Source: Mesorhizobium sp. 131-2-1
GTDB taxonomy: Bacteria; Pseudomonadota; Alphaproteobacteria; Rhizobiales; Rhizobiaceae
Assembly: GCF_016756535.1 (NCBI RefSeq)
Contig: NZ_AP023247.1
Span: forward strand, 2,604,501-2,668,500
Length of the DNA: 64,000 nucleotides
Direction: 5' to 3'
Positions 1 through 8,232 of this stretch are shown one piece after another; the stretch's first letter is position 1; each line of letters begins with the position of its first letter. The notes below the pieces were generated by a model, which saw only the letters and a list, made by a program, of their open reading frames with translations, did no database searches and had not been told where the DNA came from. Made by a program: the position numbers and the translations under genes.

Positions 1-55
1 CGGCCGCCACATCCTCGATGCTGACGCCGGCGCCGGTGAGGACGAGCGGGCTCAT
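1..55 (-). CDS. Aromatic amino-acid lyase (HAL/PAL family), 5' fragment only
   Basis: Only the first 18 codons lie in the window; the gene continues past the left edge. The peptide begins MSPLVLTGAGVSIEDVAA, which resembles the N-terminus of histidine/phenylalanine ammonia-lyases. These form an MIO prosthetic group and release ammonia from an aromatic amino acid. The start ATG overlaps the stop codon of the upstream cyclodeaminase-like gene (ATGA), so the two are almost certainly translated together. The MIO Ala-Ser-Gly motif is outside the window, so the family call rests on a short N-terminus and on the amino-acid-catabolic neighbour. Confidence 0.55.
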   Translation of the reverse strand, partial: MSPLVLTGAGVSIEDVAA

Positions 56-1053
56 GCGAAGCGCAGCCTCTGGCCGATGCCTTGCGCGCCGGCCTTGGCC
101 AGCATCGCCTTGCCGAGCGCGATGTCGGAGAGCGACAGGCCGCGATGCCAGAACAGGATCGTCTCGCCGTCACCCTGGCGGCCGGGCTTCAGGCCGGCGG
201 CGATCTGGCCGAGCTCGGCATGCAGCGTCGCCTCGCTCAGCCGCCCGGTTTCGACATGGGCGCGCAGCGAGCCGAACTTGCCGCCTTTGCACTGGCCCCA
301 GTCGTCGACGACGATCTTCCCCATGATGTCGGTCAGGGACAGCTCCACCGCGCTCATCGTGCCGTAGGGCACGACCAGCGCGCCCGGCTTGATCCATTCG
401 GTCTTGAGCAAGGGTTGCGGCTCGTTGAGGCGGGAGGCCTCGACGACGATGTCGGCACCCGCGACGCAGCTCTTCCAGTCGGCAACCGCCGTGACTTTCT
501 TGCCGAGGTCGGCCGACAGTTTCGCGGCGAAGCTGTTGCGGCTTTCAGGCCGGCGCGAATGGACGCGGATCTCGTCGAAGTCGAAGAGATGATCGAGCAG
601 GCGCACATTCCAGTAGGCGGTGCCGCGCGCACCGATATGGCCGAGCACCTTCGATGTTTTCTTCGCAAGGTGCTTTGCGCCGATGGCGGTGACGGCGCCG
701 GTGCGCATGCCGGTGATGACGGTGGCGTCGAGGATGGCGCGTGGCGTGCCGGTGCGCGGATCGAACAGATTGAGGATGCCGAACTCGGACGGCAGCCCGT
801 GCAGGTAGTTGTCGACATAGTCGCCGACGATCTTGACGCCGGCCGCGTCGAGCGGCGCAACGTAGCCGCGCAAAACATTGAAATGGCCGTGGAAAGACGG
901 GTCCGGCTCGAGATGGACGCGCGGCTCGATCACCGTCTGGCCATGGCCCTGGGCAACGAGGCCGGCCTCGACCGCGCCGATTATCTCGGCATCGGTCATC
1001 GCCAGCGCCTCGATGTCGAGGGCGTTGAGATAGTCGATATAGATGGGCTTCAT
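52..1053 (-). CDS. Ornithine cyclodeaminase / mu-crystallin family protein
   Basis: 333 residues, the usual length for the family. These NAD-binding enzymes deaminate ornithine or related amino acids, or reduce cyclic imines. The family block around residues 110-130 is present (TGMRTGA followed by AIGAKHLA), and a Rossmann-type glycine motif variant (GHIGARGTA) sits at about 138-146. The ATG at 1053 is preferred because GAGAGG lies just upstream; an in-frame TTG six codons earlier has no such site. The stop overlaps the start of the ammonia-lyase gene, which suggests a catabolic pair for one amino acid. The substrate cannot be told from sequence: ornithine, alanine-type or ketimine reductase activity are all possible. 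Confidence 0.85.
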   Translation of the reverse strand: MKPIYIDYLNALDIEALAMTDAEIIGAVEAGLVAQGHGQTVIEPRVHLEPDPSFHGHFNVLRGYVAPLDAAGVKIVGDYVDNYLHGLPSEFGILNLFDPRTGTPRAILDATVITGMRTGAVTAIGAKHLAKKTSKVLGHIGARGTAYWNVRLLDHLFDFDEIRVHSRRPESRNSFAAKLSADLGKKVTAVADWKSCVAGADIVVEASRLNEPQPLLKTEWIKPGALVVPYGTMSAVELSLTDIMGKIVVDDWGQCKGGKFGSLRAHVETGRLSEATLHAELGQIAAGLKPGRQGDGETILFWHRGLSLSDIALGKAMLAKAGAQGIGQRLRFA

Positions 1054-1166
1054 CCCACTTTTCCCTCTCAAGCCCTACTCTCCCATAGCAGGCGGCGAGC
1101 CACCACGAAAGTTTGTTGGATAAACTCTGGACGGGACTGGCTCTATGCTGTTCAAACCGTTCCGTC

Positions 1167-2615
1167 ATGACCAGCATCCCCGACAATCAAGCCTTGTCCC
1201 AGCCGCCGACGGCGATGCCGGCGCGTCAGGCACGACGGGTGGCGCTGATCGTCGCTGTCGCCTTCTTCATGCAGCTTCTGGATTCGACGATCATCTCGAC
1301 CTCGCTGCCGCAGATGGGCCAATCCTTCGGCGTGCCGGCCGTGGCGATGAGCATCGGCATCACGGCCTATATGTTGACGATGGCGGTGTTCGTGCCGCTG
1401 TCCGGCTGGCTCGCCGACCGTTTCGGCGCGCGCAACGTCTTCCTTGCGGCCATCGCCCTGTTTACGCTGGCCTCGATCGCCTGCGGCTTCTCGCTGAGCC
1501 TTTCGCAGTTCGTCGCGGCCCGCGTGGTGCAGGGCCTGGGCAGCGCGCTGATGACGCCGGTCGGCCGCATCCTGGTGCTGCGCAACGCCTCGAAGTCGGA
1601 GCTGATCGCCGCCACCGCGCTGATCACCTGGCCGGCGCTGTTCGCGCCGGTGGTGGGCCCGGTGCTTGGCGGCTTCATCACCACCTATCTCTCCTGGCAC
1701 TGGAACTTCTTCATCAACATCCCGCTCGGCCTGGCCGGCCTGCTGCTGGTCGCCCGCTTCGTTCCGGGCGAGCGTGAAGCCGAGACCAGGCCGCTCGACT
1801 GGCCGGGATTCGTGCTCACCTCGTTCGCGCTCGCCGCGGTGCTTTATGGGCTGGAGCGCATCGCCCATCCCGAGGACGGCGCCTTGCCGAGCCTGGCGCT
1901 GATCGCCGCCGGCGTGCTGATCGGCTGGCTGGCGGTGCGGCACCTGTTGCGCACCCCGCACCCTCTGCTCGACCTCACCGCATTCAGGGTCCTGACCTTC
2001 GCCATCTCGACATTGTCGGCCGGGACGATTTTCCGCGTGTCGATCAATGCGACGCCTTTCCTCCTGCCCCTGCTGTTCCAGGTCGGCTTCGGCTTGCGGC
2101 CGGTCGATGCGGGCATGCTTGTCCTAGCCTATTTCCTCGGCAATCTCGGCATGAAGGCGGTGACGACGCCGACGCTGAGGCGCTTCGGGTTCCGCCGCGT
2201 GCTGCTCGTCAACGGCCTGATCGCCTCGCTCGCGGTGATGGCCTGCGCGGCGATCTCGCCGCAGACGCCGCAAGTGCTGGTGGTGGCGCTGATGCTGGTC
2301 GCCGGCCTGTCGCGCTCGATGCAGTTCACCGCGCTCAACACGCTGGCTTTCGCCGACATCTCGGCCGCGCAGCGCAGCTCGGCGGCGACACTGTCCAGCA
2401 TGCTGCAGCAAATATCGATGCTGTTCGGCGTGGCGGTCGCGGCGGCGGTCCTCAACCTGTCGCAAATCGGCAGAGGCGCAAGCGGGCTGGATCTCGTCGA
2501 TTTCCGCATCGCCTTCCTCATGGTCGGTGGAATCGGCCTGGTGGCCGTCTTGCGCTTCCTGGTGCTGCCGCCGACAGCGGGCGCGGAGGTTTCAGGCCAT
2601 TCGCCGGGGAATTGA
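1167..2615 (+). CDS. MFS drug/efflux transporter, DHA2 (EmrB/QacA-like) family
   Basis: 482 residues with many hydrophobic segments, consistent with the 14-helix DHA2 class of proton-coupled exporters. The motif near residues 38-49 (LLDSTIISTSLP) matches the DHA2 helix-1 motif (LDxTIVNVALP), and motif A of the loop between helices 2 and 3 is seen as GWLADRFGARN at about 80-90. The gene stands alone on the plus strand, divergent from the cyclodeaminase-like gene. The ATG at 1167 is chosen as the first ATG before the hydrophobic core; its ribosome binding site is weak. An in-frame TTG at 1113 or the ATG at about 1215 are alternatives. No regulator is adjacent, and the substrate is unknown. Confidence 0.85.
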   Translation: MTSIPDNQALSQPPTAMPARQARRVALIVAVAFFMQLLDSTIISTSLPQMGQSFGVPAVAMSIGITAYMLTMAVFVPLSGWLADRFGARNVFLAAIALFTLASIACGFSLSLSQFVAARVVQGLGSALMTPVGRILVLRNASKSELIAATALITWPALFAPVVGPVLGGFITTYLSWHWNFFINIPLGLAGLLLVARFVPGEREAETRPLDWPGFVLTSFALAAVLYGLERIAHPEDGALPSLALIAAGVLIGWLAVRHLLRTPHPLLDLTAFRVLTFAISTLSAGTIFRVSINATPFLLPLLFQVGFGLRPVDAGMLVLAYFLGNLGMKAVTTPTLRRFGFRRVLLVNGLIASLAVMACAAISPQTPQVLVVALMLVAGLSRSMQFTALNTLAFADISAAQRSSAATLSSMLQQISMLFGVAVAAAVLNLSQIGRGASGLDLVDFRIAFLMVGGIGLVAVLRFLVLPPTAGAEVSGHSPGN

Positions 2616-2736
2616 CATCCGGATCTTGCGCCGATCGCGGGGATAAATTCCGCCTTCGCCTTTGGTCTTGGAGGGCGCGTTTCGCCGAAGGTGACCGCAG
2701 CGGATCGAATTGGCAAAAGTGCTGTATTTTCGGGCT

Positions 2737-2756
2737 ATTGCACCAGCTGGCGCAAT
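2737..2756. promoter_or_regulatory. 20-bp near-perfect palindrome upstream of the first sugar ABC operon
   Basis: ATTGCACCAGCTGGCGCAAT is a 10+10 inverted repeat with one mismatched pair. It lies about 145 bp before the first permease gene, in a 285-bp gap that otherwise holds no convincing gene. Its size and symmetry fit a dimeric repressor site, but no regulator gene is adjacent, so the protein that binds is unknown. Confidence 0.4.
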
Positions 2757-2900
2757 CGATGCGGCCACTTCGCGAATAGAAGCGCAAAGCGGATTTCCGG
2801 ACGCGGATTCATTTGACGAGCCGGTGTTGAGCCGATTAGCTTTCGTTTCGTATGGCAAGGCGCGAACACGCGTGTCCGCCGGGGCGAAAGACACCGCATA

Positions 2901-3887
2901 ATGAGCAGGATCGGCTGGCCTGATTGGAGGCGCCTGAACCAGGAGGGCATTGTCTTTGCCATCGCGGTCGTGCTGTTCGCCGCCGCGGCCAGCGGCCTGC
3001 CCGGGTTCATCGATCCGAACAACCTCGTCGCCATCGTCCGCTCTGTGTCGGTGCTCGGCATACTGGCGCTCGGCATGGCGGTCGTCATCATCGGCCGGGG
3101 CATCGACCTGTCGGCCGTGGCGATCATGGCCATGTCGGTCGCCTGGTATCTGCAGCTCTTGAATTCCGGCACGTCCGACGGTCTGGCGCTTGTCTATGTG
3201 CTGGCGGGCGTCCTCGCCATCGGGCTGCTCAACGGATTTCTCGTCGCCTATGCCGACGTGCCGGCGATCTTCGTGACGCTCGCCACAGGCTCGTTCGTCT
3301 TCGGCTACGTACGCTCGCAGCTGATCATGCAGGATGCGGTGCCGGTGCCCGACGGGCATTGGGTGCAGCTGCTCGGCGGGCTGCGCTTCCTTGACATACC
3401 GGTCGAGGTGTTCGTCTTCGCTGGGCTCGCTTTCCTGTTCTTCCTGTTCCTGCGCTACACGAAATGGGGCCGCTTCGTCTATTTCGCCGGCGACAACCCG
3501 GTTGCCGCGCGCAACATCGGCATTCCGGTGCGCCCGATGCTGGTGCTGCGCTATGTGCTGTCGGCCTTCGTCGCGCTGGTCGCCGGCCTGCTGACGGCGG
3601 CGAGCCTGCACTCGATCAACACCCGCGTCGTCAATTCGACGCTGCTCTACGATATCGTGCTGGTGGCGGTGATCGGCGGCATCGGGCTTTCCGGCGGGCG
3701 GGGCGGGGTGCGCAACGTGCTGGTGGGGGCGGCGCTGATCGGCATCCTGCTCAATGCCATGACCATCATCGACATTCCGCTGCTCTACCAGAACCTGATC
3801 AAGGCCGCGATCCTGCTGGCCGCGATCATCGTCGACGGCATCATCAACCCGCGCGACGAGCAGACAGCGCAACAGGGCGACATCTGA
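2901..3887 (+). CDS. Sugar ABC transporter permease (CUT2/RbsC-like)
   Basis: 328 residues, mostly hydrophobic, matching the RbsC/AraH/XylH permease family that forms the membrane channel of CUT2 sugar importers. The family landmark GIDLS is present at about residue 67 (here GRGIDLS rather than GGIDLS), as is the late loop GGIGLSGGRGG near residue 255 that contacts the ATPase. It is the first gene of a five-gene plus-strand operon (permease, binding protein, permease-SMP30 fusion, SMP30-like protein, ATPase). The operon therefore encodes two different permeases, which probably form a heterodimer. The Shine-Dalgarno sequence is weak. The sugar is not identifiable. Confidence 0.9.
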   Translation: MSRIGWPDWRRLNQEGIVFAIAVVLFAAAASGLPGFIDPNNLVAIVRSVSVLGILALGMAVVIIGRGIDLSAVAIMAMSVAWYLQLLNSGTSDGLALVYVLAGVLAIGLLNGFLVAYADVPAIFVTLATGSFVFGYVRSQLIMQDAVPVPDGHWVQLLGGLRFLDIPVEVFVFAGLAFLFFLFLRYTKWGRFVYFAGDNPVAARNIGIPVRPMLVLRYVLSAFVALVAGLLTAASLHSINTRVVNSTLLYDIVLVAVIGGIGLSGGRGGVRNVLVGAALIGILLNAMTIIDIPLLYQNLIKAAILLAAIIVDGIINPRDEQTAQQGDI

Positions 3888-3957
3888 ACCAGCAACGGCC
3901 GGCCGGGCCGGTCGTCGACGAGGCACGACCAAAGACGACCAAACCAGAGGATGTGAC

Positions 3958-4983
3958 ATGAAACTGATCAGAACATTGATGGCCGCGGCCACGGCACTTG
4001 CCGTGACCATGTTCGCAGTCCCGAGCTTTGCCGCCGAGGATCCGGGTCCCGCCGCCTATCAGCAGGCGCTCAAGGGCAAGCGCGTGATGCTCATTCCGAT
4101 GGCGATGGGCTTCGACCTTGCGCAGGGCTGGGCGCACTATCTGAAGAAGGAAGTCGAGGCTTGGGGCGGCACGTTCGAGACGCGCGATCCGAACTGGGTG
4201 GTCGATGCCGGCGCGCAGGCGATCACCGACGCGATCTCCTCCGACGCCAGGCCGGACGTGCTGATTATCCATTCGCCCGATCTCAACTCCTACGCCAAGC
4301 TGATGAAGAAGGCGCAGGCCGCCGGCACCTATGTGCTTTTGGTCGACAATCCCGCGAATTTCCCCGCCGACGCCTTCGTCGGCAGCGACTGGGACCGGCT
4401 CGGCCAGCTCGAGGCCGAAGCGGCGATCAAGGGCTGCGGCGAGAATTCTTCCAAGAAGCTCGGCCTGGTGCAGGGCGACCAGGCGAACTCCTCCAGCCTC
4501 TACCAGTATGCCGGCATCATGAAGGTGCTGGAGAAGCATCCCGACTTCCAGGTCGTCGCCAAGCCCGATTCCAACTGGGACGCGACCACCTCGCGCAACG
4601 TGACGACGACGATGCTGCAGCAGCATCCCGACATCTGCGCCATCATCGACTTCTGGGACGGCGATGCGACCGGCGCCTCGGCCGCCATCCGCGACGCCAA
4701 GCTCGAAGGCAAGGTGTTCCTGGTCACCACCGGCGGCGGCGAAAAGACGGCCGACTGCGACAAGCTGCAAGACGGCACCTATGGCGCCGTGGTGATGACC
4801 GATCTCGCCCGCCAGTCGGGCGATATGAATGCCCTCATCAAGTTCCTGCTGCAGAGCGGCCAGCCGGCCGGCACCTCGCACAGCTACATCTACACGCTGG
4901 AGAAGGCGACGACCAAGGCCGACCTCAAGCCCGACAGCTGCTGGGATTTGAAGGCGCTGCAGGCCGAAGCGGCGGCGAAGTAA
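3958..4983 (+). CDS. Sugar ABC transporter periplasmic substrate-binding protein
   Basis: 341 residues with a Sec signal peptide (Lys/Arg then a hydrophobic stretch, likely cleavage after the SFA at about residue 23). The mature part has the alternating pattern of the periplasmic-binding-protein-1/ribose-binding fold: a strand starting with VMLIPMAMGFDLAQGW, then a stretch on serial residue DVLIIHSPDLN and a C-terminal hinge. The first contact motif (MGFDLAQGWAHYLKKE) departs from the usual N-x-F-W/F of ribose-binding proteins, so the ligand may be atypical. GAGG lies 8 bases before the ATG. It is followed at once by a hairpin (5010-5032) that probably reduces transcription into the fusion gene or protects this message. 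Confidence 0.85.
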   Translation: MKLIRTLMAAATALAVTMFAVPSFAAEDPGPAAYQQALKGKRVMLIPMAMGFDLAQGWAHYLKKEVEAWGGTFETRDPNWVVDAGAQAITDAISSDARPDVLIIHSPDLNSYAKLMKKAQAAGTYVLLVDNPANFPADAFVGSDWDRLGQLEAEAAIKGCGENSSKKLGLVQGDQANSSSLYQYAGIMKVLEKHPDFQVVAKPDSNWDATTSRNVTTTMLQQHPDICAIIDFWDGDATGASAAIRDAKLEGKVFLVTTGGGEKTADCDKLQDGTYGAVVMTDLARQSGDMNALIKFLLQSGQPAGTSHSYIYTLEKATTKADLKPDSCWDLKALQAEAAAK

Positions 4984-5009
4984 GCCGCTCCGTCGACAGG
5001 CATCAACGG

Positions 5010-5032
5010 GATGGCCGGATCGTCCGGCCATC
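5010..5032 (+). terminator. Hairpin after the binding-protein gene (partial terminator or mRNA-stabilising stem)
   Basis: A 10-bp perfect stem GATGGCCGGA/TCCGGCCATC with a 3-base loop, followed by the pyrimidine-rich CTCTTTCTCCT. It sits 27 bp after the binding-protein stop and 25 bp before the next gene, so it is more likely an attenuating or 3'-protecting element than an operon end. Confidence 0.6.
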
Positions 5033-5056
5033 TCTTTCTCCTGCAACAGTGATCAG

Positions 5057-7180
5057 ATGTCCTTCCGTGAACGCCTCCAGTCCTGGCGCTACAATCTCGT
5101 GCCCGACCATGTGGTCGGCGAGATCCTGACCAAGCGCTGGACCGACAATGCCATTCCGTTTCTGGCGCTGGTGGTGACGCTGAGCATATTCGGCTCGGTC
5201 ATCCAGGGCTTCTTCAAACTCACCTCGCTGCAGGAATCGACCCGCCAGCTCGGCGAGTTCTCGCTGGTGGTCACCGGCATGACGGTGGTGATGCTGGGCG
5301 GCGGCATCGACCTCTCGGTTGGCTCGGTGTTCGCGCTGTCCTGTTTTTCCGCCGTCTACATCTTCTTCATCCTCGAGCAGTCGGTGTGGCTGGCGCTGGT
5401 GGCGGCGCTCTGCACCGGGCTCGTGTTCGGCGCCATCAACGGCTACCTGGTCGGGTATCTCAGGCTGCGCGCCTTCCTGACCACGCTGGTCACCTTCATT
5501 TTCGGGCGGGCGCTGTTCGACATCCTCGTCACCACCTACGCCGCCGACGTGCAGCTTTCCTCGGCGACCTCCGAGGTGCTCGACTTCATCGGCGACGGCA
5601 CCTTCTGGAGGCTCTCGGTTTCGGTGTGGGCGGCGATCATCCTGGCGCTCATCACCCATATCGCGCTGACGCGCTCGCGCCCCGGCTGGCACGTGCTGGC
5701 GGTTGGCGGCTCGCGCCGCTCGGCTCACAATGCCGGCATCCGCGTGCGCCGCACCGTGTTCATGACCTATGTCTTCTCCGGCTTCTGCGCCTCGCTGGGC
5801 GGCTTCCTGATCGCATGCCGGCTGAGCGGAGCTGGGCCAGGCACCGGCCTCAACCTCGAGATCATGGCGCTGACGGCGGCGGTGGTGGGCGGCGTCAGCC
5901 TCGGCGGCGGACGGGGCTCGGTGGTCAAGGGGCTGATGGGCGCAATCATCGTGCTCACCATGACCAATGGCCTGATCCGGCTCGGCTACGGCACCGGCAC
6001 CAACCAGATGGTGCTGGGCATCATGCTGGCGGTCGCCGTCACAATCGACATCCGCTGGCTGAAGAACCGCCACAAGGTGCTGAACGAGGTCTATGTCGCG
6101 CCGGTTTATCTCAGGATGGGTGAGACCCAGTCGGCCGCGCCCGGTTCCGGCACGCCCTACGAGCTCGACAACAGGTTGTCGGAAGCCGATCACATCGGTT
6201 TGGGTGAGCTGGAGGGGCCGGAAGACGTCATCCTCGACCGCGACGACCATCTCTACTGCGGCACGCGGCACGGCGAGATCGTCCGCTTCTTCGCGCCCGA
6301 CTACAAGCGTTCCGAGGTGTTTGCCCATATTGGCGGCTTCCCGCTGGGGCTCGCCTTCGACGAGGCAGGCAATCTGATCAGCTGCGTCGGTGCGATGGGG
6401 CTTTATTCGGTGTCGCCCGAGCGTGCGGTCAAGCGCCTGTCGGCGGAGACGTCGCGCTCGTGGACCTCGATCGTCGACGATGCCCGCCTGCGCGATCCTA
6501 ATGATTGCGACATCGCGCCTGACGGCCGCATCTATTTCACCGATTCCACAAAGCGCTACGACGCGCATGACTGGGCGCTGGACTCGATCGAGAACCGCGC
6601 CACCGGCCGCCTGCTGGTATACGATCCGAAGGATGGTTCGACCAGGACGCTGCTCGATGGCTACCGTTACACAAACGGCGTCTGCATGGCGCACGACGAC
6701 AAATCGCTGTTCTTCGCCGAAAGCTGGGCCTGCCGCGTGCATCGCTACTGGCTGGAAGGGCCGAAGGCCGGTACCGCCGAATGCGTCATCCGCGACATGC
6801 CGGGCTATCCGGACAACATCAATCGCGCCTCCGACGGCAATTACTGGATGGCCTGGCTCGGCATGCGCACGCCGAGCTTCGACCTCTCGCTGCGCCACCC
6901 CGACATGCGCAAGCGCATGACCCGGCGCCTGCCGCAGGACGAGTGGCTGTTCCCCAATATCAACACCGGCGGCGTGGTGAAATTCAACGAAAAGGGCGGC
7001 ATCGTCGAGGCGCTGGGCGACCTTTCGGGCGCCGCGCATCCGATGGTCACCTCGATGCGCGAGCACAAGGGCCATCTCTTCGTCGGCGGCATCCTCAACA
7101 ACCGCGTCGGCCGCTACAAAATAGCGGGCGCCGATCCGGACTGGACCAGCCCGGCCTCCTATTGGGGGGCAAGGCCATGA
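5057..7180 (+). CDS. Fusion: sugar ABC permease (RbsC-like) + SMP-30/strictosidine-synthase-like beta-propeller
   Basis: 707 residues, about twice the length of a CUT2 permease. Residues 1 to about 345 are a complete permease: hydrophobic helices, the GGGIDLSVGS motif near residue 77, and the late loop GGVSLGGGRGS near 277. After a short polar linker (about 346-385) comes a soluble domain with the repeated strand pattern of SMP-30/gluconolactonase/strictosidine-synthase propellers (GPEDVILDRDDHLYCG, GLAFDEAGNL, NDCDIAPDGRIYFTDST, NGVCMAHDDKSLFFAES, YPDNINRASDGNYWMAW). In RbsC-type permeases the C-terminus is cytoplasmic, so this domain should face the cytoplasm beside the pore. A lactonase acting on the incoming sugar is an attractive inference, not shown. 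The reading frame is open throughout. The stop overlaps the start of the next gene (ATGA). Confidence 0.88.
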   Translation: MSFRERLQSWRYNLVPDHVVGEILTKRWTDNAIPFLALVVTLSIFGSVIQGFFKLTSLQESTRQLGEFSLVVTGMTVVMLGGGIDLSVGSVFALSCFSAVYIFFILEQSVWLALVAALCTGLVFGAINGYLVGYLRLRAFLTTLVTFIFGRALFDILVTTYAADVQLSSATSEVLDFIGDGTFWRLSVSVWAAIILALITHIALTRSRPGWHVLAVGGSRRSAHNAGIRVRRTVFMTYVFSGFCASLGGFLIACRLSGAGPGTGLNLEIMALTAAVVGGVSLGGGRGSVVKGLMGAIIVLTMTNGLIRLGYGTGTNQMVLGIMLAVAVTIDIRWLKNRHKVLNEVYVAPVYLRMGETQSAAPGSGTPYELDNRLSEADHIGLGELEGPEDVILDRDDHLYCGTRHGEIVRFFAPDYKRSEVFAHIGGFPLGLAFDEAGNLISCVGAMGLYSVSPERAVKRLSAETSRSWTSIVDDARLRDPNDCDIAPDGRIYFTDSTKRYDAHDWALDSIENRATGRLLVYDPKDGSTRTLLDGYRYTNGVCMAHDDKSLFFAESWACRVHRYWLEGPKAGTAECVIRDMPGYPDNINRASDGNYWMAWLGMRTPSFDLSLRHPDMRKRMTRRLPQDEWLFPNINTGGVVKFNEKGGIVEALGDLSGAAHPMVTSMREHKGHLFVGGILNNRVGRYKIAGADPDWTSPASYWGARP

Positions 7181-8232
7181 TCCTCGATCCGGCGCTTGAT
7201 CTCTTCCGCGGCAAGGCGGTGACCATCCCGCCGCTCGACGGCGCCTTCCGCCCAAACACGCGCCTCGACGATGCGTCGGCTTTTGCCGCGCTGACCGAGC
7301 CCGACAATCTGCTGGCCACCGGTGACAGGCTGCTTGCCTCCAGCGGCAACGCGGTGTTTTCGATCGCCGAAGGCGCCGAGCCCATTCTGGTCGAAACCTT
7401 TCCGTCTCCGGTCACGGCGCTGGCGCTGTCGCCGGCCGGAGATCTCACGGTCGGGCTGGAGAACGGCCGGCTGCTGATCGCCGGCAAGAACGTCGAGCTG
7501 CCCGCGGAAATCCGCTGCATCACGGCGCTCACCTATGGAGCCGACGGCACGTTGTGGCTGACCAACGGCTCGGCCAGGCATGCGCCCTCAGAGTGGGCGG
7601 CCGATCTGATGAGGAAGGGCGCCACGGGTTCGCTGTGGAAGCGCGACGCGAACGGTTCGACGTTCCGCAAGCTCGCCGGCGACATCGCTTTCCCTTACGG
7701 GCTTTTCCCGGTCGGCGGCGACGTGCTGGCTGCCGAAAGCTGGCATCACCAGCTCGTCCGCTTCGACGGCGCCAGCGGCAGCCGTTCGGTGGTCCTGGCG
7801 CAACTGCCCGGTTATCCGGCGCGGCTTGCGCCGGCGGCCGATGGCGGGGCCTGGCTTTCGCTGTTTGCGCCGCGCAACCGGCTGATCGAATTCGTGCTGC
7901 AGGAGACCCACTACCGGCAGGACATGATCGACCAGGTGCCGCCGGCCTACTGGATCGCGCCGGCGCTCGCCTCGAACCGCAGCTTCCTCGAGCCGCTGCA
8001 GTGCGGCGGCATCCGCACCATGGGCATCCACAAGCCATGGTCGCCGAGCCGCTCCTATGGGCTTGTGGTGAAGCTCGACCGCGAGATGCAGCCACAGTTC
8101 AGCCTGCACAGCCGCGCCAATGGCAGCCGCCACGGCGTCTGCAGCGTGGCGGAGAAAGACGGCCGGCTGTTCGTGGCCTCGAAGGGCGGCGATTGCGTGC
8201 TCGCGCTCGACGTTGGTCCGGGAGGTTTCTGA
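7177..8232 (+). CDS. SMP-30/strictosidine-synthase-like beta-propeller protein
   Basis: 351 residues, without signal peptide or membrane segment, so probably cytoplasmic. Short repeated strands such as ALALSPAGDLTVGLENG, ALTYGADGTLWLTNG, FPYGLFPVGGDVLAAES, LPGYPARLAPAADGGAWLS and HGVCSVAEKDGRLFVAS fit a six-bladed propeller and echo the order of blades in the C-terminal half of the preceding fusion protein. The two may be paralogues that act as a pair. Family members hydrolyse sugar lactones or have lost catalysis. The ATG at 7177 overlaps the fusion stop (ATGA) and is preceded by GGGGGG; longer in-frame readings overlap the fusion gene and are rejected. It also overlaps the ATPase start (TGATG), so translation is coupled. 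Confidence 0.8.
   Translation: MILDPALDLFRGKAVTIPPLDGAFRPNTRLDDASAFAALTEPDNLLATGDRLLASSGNAVFSIAEGAEPILVETFPSPVTALALSPAGDLTVGLENGRLLIAGKNVELPAEIRCITALTYGADGTLWLTNGSARHAPSEWAADLMRKGATGSLWKRDANGSTFRKLAGDIAFPYGLFPVGGDVLAAESWHHQLVRFDGASGSRSVVLAQLPGYPARLAPAADGGAWLSLFAPRNRLIEFVLQETHYRQDMIDQVPPAYWIAPALASNRSFLEPLQCGGIRTMGIHKPWSPSRSYGLVVKLDREMQPQFSLHSRANGSRHGVCSVAEKDGRLFVASKGGDCVLALDVGPGGF

Noticed and set aside
2710..2901. A 63-codon plus-strand frame before the first permease
   Set aside because: It starts at TTG without a ribosome site, includes the palindrome at 2737-2756 and shows no motif; it is probably leader sequence.
5003..7255. A 750-codon minus-strand frame opposite the permease-SMP30 fusion
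   Set aside because: Same reason: antisense shadow with low-complexity charged composition and no recognisable fold.
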